Source of the DNA: Lycium barbarum
Taxonomy: Eukaryota; Streptophyta; Magnoliopsida; Solanales; Solanaceae
Direction: 5' to 3'
NCBI RefSeq assembly: GCF_019175385.1
Contig: NC_083345.1
Location: 7,293,205 to 7,357,204 of the forward strand
Length of the DNA stretch: 64,000 nucleotides
The translations under genes and the position numbers were made by a program. Shown one piece after another: positions 34,940-45,200 of the stretch (position 1 is its first letter; the number at the start of each line of letters is the position of its first letter). Under the pieces are notes generated by a model. That model saw only the letters and a list, made by a program, of their open reading frames with translations, made no database searches and was not told the origin of the DNA.

Positions 34940-35340
34940 CCACCACGCACCCCCCCCCCCCCATGCCCCCCACCCCCACACACTTTTTTTTTTAATTTCA
35001 TATACTTTATTTTTCTTATATAAAAAGAGAAATTTTTTTCTTACCTCCACTCCGATCCCTACCCCCACCCCCACGATAACCCCCCCCCCCCAAAAAAAAT
35101 TAATTTCAAATATTTTACTTTCATAAAACTTTTATAAAAAATGGGAAAAAAAAATTCTTACCCCGCCCCACCCCCTCCACGAACCCCCCCCCCCCCCCCC
35201 CAAATTTATTTTCATATATATTACTTCTATAAAAAATTTATAAATAATGGAAAAGAATTTCTGGTCCCCCACGCCCACTCCCTCCCCCCCCCCCCCCCCC
35301 AAAAAAAAAAAAATCTTACCCGCACCCCACCCCTGAAATT
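34940..35340. repeat. Tandem array of about 100-bp units with long C runs
   Basis: Four units each consist of a C-rich part ending in a run of 13 to 18 C, an A-run, and an AT-rich part like 'aatttcatatactttatttt' and 'tataaaaa...gaaa'. The C runs lie near 34949, 35080, 35186 and 35285. The array is inside the hAT element. The minus strand could form G-quadruplexes. Confidence 0.75.
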
Positions 35341-36062
35341 TATATGAAAACATTAATTTAACTTGACAAAAGAAAAAAATTATAAACATACACTTAAAAT
35401 AATATTACATTTGTATAATATGGATTAACCTATAATCAACCCAGCCATTTATCACCTAACTCATATTTACCACATAAAATATGAGCAGTTTGAAACCCAA
35501 CCCATTTTTTTTCAAATCATTTTCAACCAAACCAAACCCACCCCATTTGCCACCCCTAAGTCAGGTCAAACATTCAAAACCTTGTTGTAACTAAACAAAT
35601 ATTAGTTCCCTATCAAAGAAACAATTATTTAAGGTTTCCCTTGCACAAATTCCGTTCAATAATGCCTGCACAATGACATTGGTAAAAGTCACTTGACTTT
35701 AAAATATTTTCAGTAAAATACTAGTCATCATCAGCATAGCATGGGAATACGCTTACTATACAGGTCTAAAACCAACAATTCATTGTCAAGTTACAGCATA
35801 TTGTTTTCTATAAGAAAAATTCAAACTTCAAAGAATTGTCTCTGTTCCTTTTCACTGCAAACATCAGCTGTGTATGACTTGACACAACACGAAATATACA
35901 ATTTACTGTGCCAGCTTTCCCATAAGATTGAAGAAGATGCCAGTTATATATGTCGTGTATTGTAGTGTGACCAATTAGTTTGGAGAACAATCTTAGTAAT
36001 CCTGCCTCAACCATACATGGAATACATGAGAAACCTGCAAGCAAGAAAACAAAAAAGACTAA

Positions 36063-36264
36063 GAGCCTGTTTGGATGGGCTTAAGAAAAGTAGCTTATAA
36101 GCTATTTTCAGCTTATAAGCTGCTTTAGATAAGCCCATCCAAACAGGCTCAATTAATTTTTTGGGCTTATTTTAAACACAAAATGGCTTTAAGCTAGCCA
36201 GTCAAACACTCAAAAAAACTGAAAACAGCTTATAGGCAACGTATAAGCCAATCCAAACGGGCTC
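36063..36264. mobile_element. PIF/Harbinger-type MITE, 202 bp, intact TAA duplication
   Basis: GAGCCTGTTTGGATGGGCTT at one end and GCCAATCCAAACGGGCTC at the other, with TAA at 36060-36062 and 36265-36267. It belongs to the same family as 18530-18944, including the shared 'cttataagctgctttagata' segment. It lies 33 bp from the hAT transposon. Confidence 0.85.
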
Positions 36265-36630
36265 TAAGAATACTTCTATGTTTCATCTACCTCCCACTAA
36301 ACCTGTTAACCGGTTTGGTTTAACCGGTTAAAACCGGTAACCGGACCGGTTAAATCGGAACCGGTAGAACCGATTAACTGGTTCCGGTTAACCATTTAAA
36401 AATTTACCGGTCCGGTTCCGATATTTTTGAAATTGGAACCGGTTAAACCGGTAAAACCGGAATCGAACCGGTGAAATTAAAAAAAAAAAAAACCGTTGGG
36501 CCGCCTGTCCTGTGCGTTAATGGACCGTTGGCAACGGTCCATTTGCAAAAATGGTCGTTGCCAAACGGTCATTTTATTAATTTTTGGCCCCCAATTTTTT
36601 TTTTTAACACTTTAACCCATCCCCCACCCC

Positions 36631-36638
36631 TATATAAA
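36631..36638 (+). promoter_or_regulatory. TATA box of the hAT transposase gene
   Basis: TATATAAA lies 418 bp upstream of the transposase ATG at 37056, followed by a pyrimidine-rich leader ('ttcactcttcttcatctttc'). The leader also contains tandem copies of 'gcaatttaattcta' near 36940. Confidence 0.65.
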
Positions 36639-37055
36639 GTATAAACCCTTCTTCATTTTCATTTTAATTCACACCAATTCACTCTTCTTCATCTTTCTCT
36701 CAAATCTCAATCTCTCAATTATAGTTATTTTGCAATAATTAGCCACAAAGTCTTATTATAGTTTCAACTTTCAATTATTAATTTTGCAATTATAATATTG
36801 TTGGTGGAGTTGGTAATTTTGCAACAATCCGAAGTAGCTTTGGTGGATTTGCAATTCTAGCCGCCTTCACTTTGTTGGAAATTAATCCGGCAATTTGGTA
36901 CCTTCATTCCAACTCTATCTTTATTTTTCGCAATTTAATTCTAGCAATTTATTTTTCGCAATTTAATTCTAGCAATTTAATTTGTTGTAATTTATTTTTG
37001 TAATTTATTTTCTTGTGATTTATTTGATTGTGATTTAAATTAATTCTATTTAATA

Positions 37056-39325
37056 ATGTCAAAGAGATTAAGACGTGATGCCGATAGTAGTAGTCGTATT
37101 GTTAGGGGTGCACTTAATGAGGAAACATTTGTGGAAGAAACACCTAATTTAAGTATTGATGTTGGTGGAAATAATCCACTTTTAGGACATGAGGCAATGC
37201 AACAACATTTTATCGACACTTTTAATGAAGACTTAGATGATGATGATGAAGAAACACAACCCCCCGAAAATCCCATAGGAGATACATGTCCTGCCCAATC
37301 ACACACACAAGACAAACCGCCTAGAACTCGTAAGCCAACAGCTAAAGTTTGGAAATTTATAACTAAGAATAGGAAAAACCAATCAGCTACATGTACCCTA
37401 TGTGGACAGTATTTAGTTTTAAGCAAGGAACTGGTAAGGATGGTGGAACGGGTACACTAAATGCTCATATGAGAACCAAACATATGGAAGTTTGGGGAGA
37501 GCAAACGGGTTCAAATGTGGGGGGGATTCAAATGACGATAGACCCACGAACCGGTAGAAATTTTAAGTATGACAAGAAAAAAGAACGCGTAGAAATAGCT
37601 AAAATGGTAGCTTATGATTGATTACCATTTTCCTTTCCCTCGGGTTTGAGGTTTGTTACTTACATTCAACGTTGTTATAATCTGTTATTTGAGGGTATTC
37701 CTAGAAGTACTTGTAGAGCCGATGTTATAGATTTGTTTAAAAAATATAGATTTTATTTGCGCCATGTATTTAATTCTTTAAATTGTAATGTTTGTCTTAC
37801 CGCTGATTTGGGTCTTAGTATTAACCATTTAGATTTTTTTGCTATTACATGTCATTGGGTTGATGACAACTGGGTTATGCAAAAAAGAATTATAGCTTTT
37901 TTATATGACGAAGGAAAAGATCGTCACGATGAAAAATTTTTAGCCGATTCAATATCTACTATTATGAGATTTTTTAACATTTATAGAAAAACACTTTGTA
38001 TTGCTTTAGGTAATGCTTCTAATAATACAAAGGCAATTGATCTTTTAAAAAGAGAAATAAACCCTCCTCTAAGAAATATTTTTCATGTAAGATGTAGTTG
38101 TCACATTTTAAATTTAATTGTTAAAGATGGTCTTGTGCATTTTGATGATTCTGTTCAAAAAGTTAGAAATGCTGTTGCGTTTCTTTTTTGTAATGCTAAT
38201 AGGGGAAGAATTAGAGATTTTAAGAATGCTTGTGTGGAAAATAACCTTAGACCTAGGAAAACTCAAGTAGAAATTGAGATTAGGTGGAACTACACTTACA
38301 TTATGCTACAACAAGCATATGAGTATAGAATTCCCATACAACAAGTTCACAACAAATATAATACTGATAGTGATGATTGGTTAAATTATTCGCATTGGGA
38401 AGATGTTAAAGAATGTGTTGACCTCTTAGAAATTTTTTATAATGCAACTCTTGCTTTTTCTAGACAATTCTATCCCACGGTAACCGGAATTTCAACCTAC
38501 TTAGCGAAAATAGCTAGAGTTTTACAAGAGTATAAATATAAACCCGATTATCAAGTGGCTATTTTTGAAATGATAATCAAATTTAAGAAGTATTTTTTTC
38601 CCATCCCAACTTTATTTATATTGGGTTCCCTTTTAAATCCTTGTTTAAAAGTGTCTTATACTAAAAGTTTGGTTAGTCAAATTTATACATTTTTAGAAAT
38701 TGAAGAGGGAGTTCAACCATCTTTAGCTGAAGTCGATCTCGCTATTGATGATGAGTTTAGAAAAGTTTTTACTCATTATTCTAGTTTGGAAGAACGTGCT
38801 ACACCTGTTGCTCCACGCCCTACTACTTCTCAGAGTAGCAAAAAGGGTTTGTCGGGTTTAAAAGTTTTACATTCACAGCCAACTTCTTCTTCTACTGCAA
38901 ACTTTGATGAATATAACTTCTATTTGATGCAGCCAAATGTGGATATCAAGGAACTGGATGAGTTGGACGTCTTAGCATGGTGGAAGAAGTACAAGGCAAG
39001 TTATCCGGTACTTTCAAGAATGGCTCGAGATATCCTTACGGTTCAAGTATCAACCGTGGCTTCGGAGAGCGCATTTAGCCAAGGAAGACAGCAAATTGGA
39101 GACCATAGACATTCATTATCCGGCTTTAGCTTGCAAGTACTAGTGTGCATTCGCGATTGGATTAGATCGGAGCGACGCAACCAAAACTTAGAAGCGAAGG
39201 AAGTCGAAGAGGAAGAAATTGAAGATTTGATAGCTAGTGGACCGGACCAAATGGAAGACTTTGAAGATATTTCCATGACCGAATATGATGTGGGGGAAAT
39301 TAACGAAATGGTTCAAAATTGGTGA
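37056..39325 (+). pseudogene. hAT transposase (RICESLEEPER/Ac-like), broken
   Basis: The order is that of plant hAT transposases: an acidic N-terminus, a BED zinc finger (CTLCGQY and HMRTKH, about residue 110-145), an RNase H-like catalytic core, and the C-terminal dimerisation region (ELDVLAWWKKYKASYPVLS and VASESAFSQG). Three defects are visible. A single-base frame change lies inside the BED finger near 37415-37420 (first frame ends at 37460). A TGA stop lies at 37619-37621. The second catalytic Asp, normally in a DNAS-type motif, is Gly at 38009-38011 (LGNASNN). The first Asp (TADLGLS) and the catalytic Glu region (SESAFS) remain, as does the CxxH motif (CSCHILNL). It therefore encodes no active transposase. 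The usual length is about 650-700 residues, and the combined frames match that. Confidence 0.92.
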
Positions 39326-39592
39326 TTTTATTATTCTACTATTTTTGTACAACTCATGTATTATTTGCAAGTAAAAAAAAAATACAACTTGCAAATAAAT
39401 GTTATCCAAGAATGAATAAAATATATGGCTCATTGAGCTTTCTTCTATTTACTTGTATTCATATTTTTACTTTTATTAAGTTAGGAATATACCTAAAATA
39501 TACTAAGAATATACTTATAATATACATCTACTTAAATTAAAAATTAGAAAGTTATATACTTGAAAAATAACTAAAATATATTAAGAATATAC

Positions 39593-39597
<5 letters not shown>

Positions 39598-39670
<73 letters not shown>
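39598..39670. repeat. (AT)n microsatellite in the hAT 3' region
   Basis: About 73 bp of AT repeats. The run at 58013-58085 has the same length, which is informative for judging the duplication. Confidence 0.95.
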
Positions 39671-39672
<2 letters not shown>

Positions 39673-40303
39673 TATATATAAGTATATTAAGTTATACATA
39701 TATATAAGTTACACATATATATGTATACGAAAAGCACTATTCTGTATTGCTGACTTGCTGTTAGCCTGTTAGTCAGTAAATATTTAAACTTTAATTATAA
39801 ACTTGTATAACATATGTAAATATACCTACAATATACTAATAAATACTATATATATAATACAAAAAACAAAAAACAAAAAAGGTTTTAACCACTTTGAACC
39901 GGACCAGTTCCGGTTTGGGATTTCAAACCGGTAAACCGAAACCGGTTAAGCTGTTCCGGTTTTTTAACCGGAAACCGGCCGGTTCCCTAACCGGTTACCG
40001 GTCCGGTTCCGGTTAACCCGGTTAACAGGTATACCTCCCACCAGTTTCATGGTTCGTGTTTTCAGGAAACAATGAAATGATTCTTAAGGCAATCCACTGA
40101 ATTTCTGAGGATGACATAAACATACCAAGCTAATACATTGGTTTAATTAGGGTAACAGCCAGATTTTGTGCCACTGACATATTCCAGACGAAATGGTCAT
40201 ACTCATACCAAGACATGCCAGACCATAATGACAGCAGCAACTACTGCATCTCAATCACAAGACTAGTTGAGGTCGGCTATATAAATCCTCATTGTCCATT
40301 CTA

Positions 40304-40750
40304 TGTTGCTCGGACTCGGTGTCGAGTGTCGGATAAGGGTACGGATCTAGAGGTCGGATTCGGCATAATCTAAATTTTAAGATTCCGGGGTACATATCCA
40401 GGTGCGGATACGGGTGCGGGGATTCGGCTAAAATAATTCAAAATTATAAGAAAAATAACTAAATCTATGCCTAGAAATAAAAAACAAAAATAATTTTTTA
40501 TAGTTATGTTTCATTTATAATTAAATATTAATTTTTAATTAACTTGAAACTTTTCTAGATACAATAAGTGTCCACTCTTCAAGAGCTCTCCGTTTCTTTC
40601 AATTTGGCCTCAAATATTTTCTCAGATTGGTCCGTGGATTTGGTCAAAGTATCCAATGTCGTTTGACCAGATCCGACACGAATCCGGTGTCGGTGTCGGT
40701 GTTGGTGTCGGACAAGGGTGCGGCAGCAAAAGTGAAGGGTCTGAGCAACA
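40304..40750. mobile_element. MITE with TGTTGCTCGGAC-type termini
   Basis: It begins TGTTGCTCGGACTC and ends GGGTCTGAGCAACA, with TA directly outside on each side. Sub-terminal copies of 'ggtgtcgg', 'cggataagggt' and 'ggtgcgga' are present. It is non-coding. The family is common in Solanaceae; the superfamily is not certain. Confidence 0.65.
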
Positions 40751-41084
40751 TAACTCCATGTTGCCTCATTTAAACTAGTCTCAAGATATTCAAATACTTT
40801 ACACAGTGCTAGAAAGTTCTCTGCATTTTTTACTGACATACAAATCTCTAACAAGATTAATACTACTAGCAAACATTGGATCTAAAGTAAGCATCCTAGC
40901 CTGACTAAGCTTCCAAGCTAGCCTGAACACCACAATTATAAAAAAATGCTTTTTCTTTATAGGTAAAATAACCCTTACTCTCAATTAATTGGTTTCTCCT
41001 CTGTGAATCTTCTTCTTCCATTTAGTTTAATATTTTGCTAAGTTTGAAGGTCTACCTCGCCGCTTATAACACATTCAATAACTA

Positions 41085-41560
41085 TGGTTTCATACCTATA
41101 GATCGGTGCATCTGGATGTTGATGTAGGGCATGACCAGCCTATCTCAAGCGGCCTTCTTTCATTTTATCCGGTATCTGTGCTACTTGCACCTTCTGCTGA
41201 ATGTGATCATGTCTAATCTTGCCTAACGACACATTCATCTTAACATACGCACTTCTCCGACACTCATCTTGTGGATATGGTGGACCTTAAGTGCTCAACA
41301 TTCACTCATGTTTAGCATTGTTGATCTTAAAAACTGTTTCGTAGAACTAGAATTTCACTTTGATAAGTTTCCTCTTATCGTATAATACTCTGGTAGCACT
41401 TCTTCATTGCAACTATCCTAGTTAATTCTCTATGTTATATCCTCAATTCCTCATCTAACATGCCACTATCCTGGATATATTTTCTTACTAAGTAATGATA
41501 AAACATCGAGTGTAGATATTAGGCATCGAAAAATCCTGTCTAATCTCATCTTAACTTCAG
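41085..41560 (-). pseudogene. LINE reverse-transcriptase relic
   Basis: On the minus strand the decayed translation contains HIHKMSVGEVRMLR, a stop in place of an expected residue, then MCR and ARLDMI. This is the characteristic region behind the RT palm of plant LINEs (normally 'MSVAEMRMLRWMCG'-like). Several stops and frame changes are present. It lies downstream of the SNARE gene. Confidence 0.6.
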
Positions 41561-42227
41561 ACCTCTGATACTAGCTCAAAACTGCGGTACATATTCTTAA
41601 CTTCTACTCATTCTAAAATCAATTTTCTTTAAAGCATTTCGCCATAACTCAAGCTTTTGACTACCACCCTCATTAGTTTATAGTCAATTCATACAATAAG
41701 GTTGGCATATCATGCATCATGGATGAAAAATGGTTATATACCCAGCTCTACTACATTGATTTCAATAGGTTTCTAGCATAGGCTCATTGACAGCCATCAA
41801 TTGCCTCAATCATATCATCATATCACACCTATAGTCTCAGTCTCATTAGCAATTGGCAACAAAAAGTTAGTATCCAAAGAAGAAAAAGTAACAGTGTCAG
41901 CAGGAATCCAAATCAAAAAACATGGATGGCATCTTAAGGCAACTAATGGAAGTGAATCGTTACGAACAAAGTTATCTACCAAAGGCAAGTGAATGTCTGA
42001 GATGAGAAATCAGAGGTCCATTTACACTCGTCATTTTTCCAAACTTTAGTTTAGTTAGAGAATCATTTAGAAAAATAAGGTGATTTACCTTTAGGATTTC
42101 CATCTTGAGATGGAAGAATAAATCAAGTTACATGGTTTCTCACTTTAGGGGTGTATATATAAACGCAAGTCTTTGCATTTAGTGTCTCATATTGAAAATG
42201 CTAACTGTAGAATCCAGGTAGAGATAC

Positions 42228-45200
42228 TTACCTAAATATGTAGTATATTAGGAAAAAGGAAAGCACAAAGTATCCAACAAGTTTGCACACTTTCCGGTTT
42301 GATTTCTTCTCAAACACCTAAGAAAGTAACAGGATTGTTAGACTTGCATCTGATAATAGGAAATCACGGGAAAACATAGCATATCCTATAAGTATGTCCC
42401 ACACAATCACAAACACACATGGCATAACAACATAACATATCACATGTGCCTACCATCTTGAACCGATCCATGGTTCCTGACATAATTCCTCGAGATGAAT
42501 CCATCTCATTCCCCTAATGGAAATAATCCAAGAAAGGAAAAGTTAACAAATAGTGTATGAAAGGGATCTAAAAACTAGCAGCTTACTTAAAAAGTTAATA
42601 AGTAGTGTACAAAAAAGATTCAGAAAACTAGCCGGCTTACTGTTCGGTCTAGCATCCTGTTGTGGGTCTCCACCTCCTCATGTATGTCACCTGTTAACTG
42701 TCCAAGTGCAAATATACTAACTATCAATGCCTCGAAGAACCTTAACAATACATAGCAGACATGCTGGAACTCCACAACCAATATCATTAGTGCTTAAGAA
42801 TATTACATGTGATACAACAACAGAACAGCTTTCAGTTACATAGCTCTGAGCATCATGTCATACATTATTTTATGCACCTATGCAACTTCAGTAGGCAAAG
42901 GATTTACAAAAATGCATACAATGAATGTAGCTTTTCCAGTGAAAGTAGCACCAGAAATTTGACAATGAATGATTAGCCTCCAGAGGGTCAATAACACCAA
43001 GGACACATTGTTTCTACAAATTCCTGATTTTCAGAGTCGCTTGTATTTTTGGTGTAAGGAGAAAGTACCATGTTATACTGATAGTTGGTCTACCTTGGTG
43101 GAAGATAATGTGTGACTCAAGCAGAGTCACGTGCACATCTTGTACTTATTTTTTGTCAGTTGGTGTTTCTTAATGAAGCTATTCAACTTATTAAAAAAAT
43201 AACAGTAGCATCAGACAATGTGGTCCATGAGATGGCAATGAAGCCTACCTTTGGCGTGGACACAAGCATGAAATTCGAGTTCAATCACAAACTGTTAGCG
43301 AATTGTCAGCATAACAATATGGTCATCATATTGCAGTAATAAGTCAACCATCTGGGACCATCCTTCACTGACATCTCACATAAGGACTGAGTGATAGCCC
43401 TTGAAGATGAACTGTATTTTTCTCCTTAAATGATATTATTAGTTTGTAATCAATCAAAATTACAGGCAAGAGCACTTTGGTCAGGTAGATTAAAGATAGA
43501 TGCCATGTATATAGGCCATGTGCTCTTCAAAAGTTCTAGCATTTCTTTTTCTTCTTTCCACAGAAATAATGTTCACCTTAAATTCTACCTAAATTTTGTG
43601 ATGGTTACTCTGCAGATCCAATGACATTTAACTCAAAAGTTTTAGTGATGGACAGTGTTATTGAGAGTCATGGTTTCGTCACTTAAAGCGATGAAGCAAG
43701 ATGAAGCGGCGGTTAGCATTTCATGGGTGAAGTCATGTGCTTCATAGAAGAGTGCGCTTCAACAATGACATGCAAAGTAATCTCAATGGGAAGAGGTCAG
43801 TTCTTCAGATCTCAATCTTAAGGAGTTGGATCAATATTGACATCATTGTATACAAAATGCTGAAATATTTTAATTGCAATTTGAACATTATAGCACTAAT
43901 TTCATATACATTTGGTATTTTTTTAATTTTTGTGAATTGTGTGCTTCATTTCAAGGAATTGTGCGCGTCACTTCTTGCTTTTCACTTCAAGCCCAACGGA
44001 CCTTGTCGTTTCAAACAGATGAAGCTGATAAGTGATAATCAGGCTGCCATTCATATTGTCTCAAATCCAGTTTTACATGAAAGAACGAAACATAAAGAGG
44101 TGAATTGTTATTTTATTAGGCAGAAGATAGTCTTGATGCATTGCCACCAGCTTCATCAGTTCAAATAACTATTTGGATGATGTTCTTACTCTTACCCTTA
44201 GAGGAGCTCGGATTATATACATTTGCAGCAAGCTTGGAGCATATGACATATACGCTCCAGCTTGAGTGAGAGTGTGAAAATATGAGAATACCTCAAATAT
44301 TAGGTGTATGTCGGATACATTGTCAAAGATTGTAAGAAGAAAGCGTGATTTCAGGGATACACTCTTGGCTTATTTGTTTAAATTTGTGTACATATTTTAG
44401 GTGCAAGCTATCAATTTGACTACGAAGTGAATTATACTTGCATTATTTACAAAATAATGTTGATGAATTTAGTGCACCACCACCAAGGATCATATACAAC
44501 ATAACTAAGTAGTCATTTGGTTTAAGGGATTAGGGAGAATAATCAACATAAAATCCTAGAAAGATTAATAGAGTGTTTAGTTGGAGGGATTAGGAAATAT
44601 AACCCCCCACAATAATAATGCAGCATTTGGTGGGGGGTACAAAATAATATACATAATAAGTTATGTGAAGATATGTGCATTAATTTATGTCGGATAGAAT
44701 GTAGAATAGGAATACATGTATTACCAATACCAAGATAAGAGTATTAAAAGACAAAAATATTCTTCGAATACGTAATTCCTACATAATATTCCTTGTATTA
44801 CCACTCATCGCAGAACAATAACAATCACAATCTCTTCATTACTATTCATTGTATAAGCAGTTCTTGCATTATAATTTATTTGTTGTTGTGGGATTACACT
44901 GGGTATGTTGTTGTTGTTGTCGCATTATAAGTTATTTATTTTTTGAATTATAGGTTTACATCCACACATAACTAGTATGTGAACCAAATGATTCCTAAGT
45001 AAACCCTTTAGGGTAACTTTTGGCACTTGCTGAAAATTCCGCATGATTTCAGAGGTAACGAAGCTTGAACAGAAACCACAGCTACTCAATGGACGGTATG
45101 CTCTAAAACAAAGAAAGAGGGTAACATAGAAAAAGAGGGAAGAAAATAAATGAAGCATAGCAAGAACTTACTTTCTTTAAAAAGCTGACTCTGTCTTGTA

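Larger units (their letters stand above)
34061..35558. mobile_element. hAT-type non-autonomous element (host of a nested MULE)
   Basis: Its ends are TAGAGGTGGCAATTTGAGCC and, inverted, TTAGGGGTGGCAAATGGGGT. It is flanked by the 8-bp repeat AGTCAGGG (34053-34060) and AGTCAGGT (35559-35566), one mismatch, as expected for hAT. Its interior holds the Mutator-type insertion at 34203-34852 and a poly-C tandem array at 34940-35340. No transposase is present. Confidence 0.72.
36298..40033 (+). mobile_element. Full-length hAT transposon (3.7 kb)
   Basis: The termini are TAAACCTGTTAACCGG and, inverted, TATACCTGTTAACCGG. The perfect 8-bp target duplication CCTCCCAC lies at 36290-36297 and 40034-40041. 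Both ends hold dense subterminal copies of AACCGGTT and ACCGGT (36305-36480 and 39885-40030), the likely transposase-binding sites. It encodes one transposase on the plus strand, broken as described below. The 3' part of this element reappears after the assembly gap (56816-58448). Confidence 0.93.

Noticed and set aside
35132..35389. Gly-rich minus-strand frame and Pro-rich plus-strand frame
   Set aside because: Produced by the poly-C tandem array, not by coding sequence.
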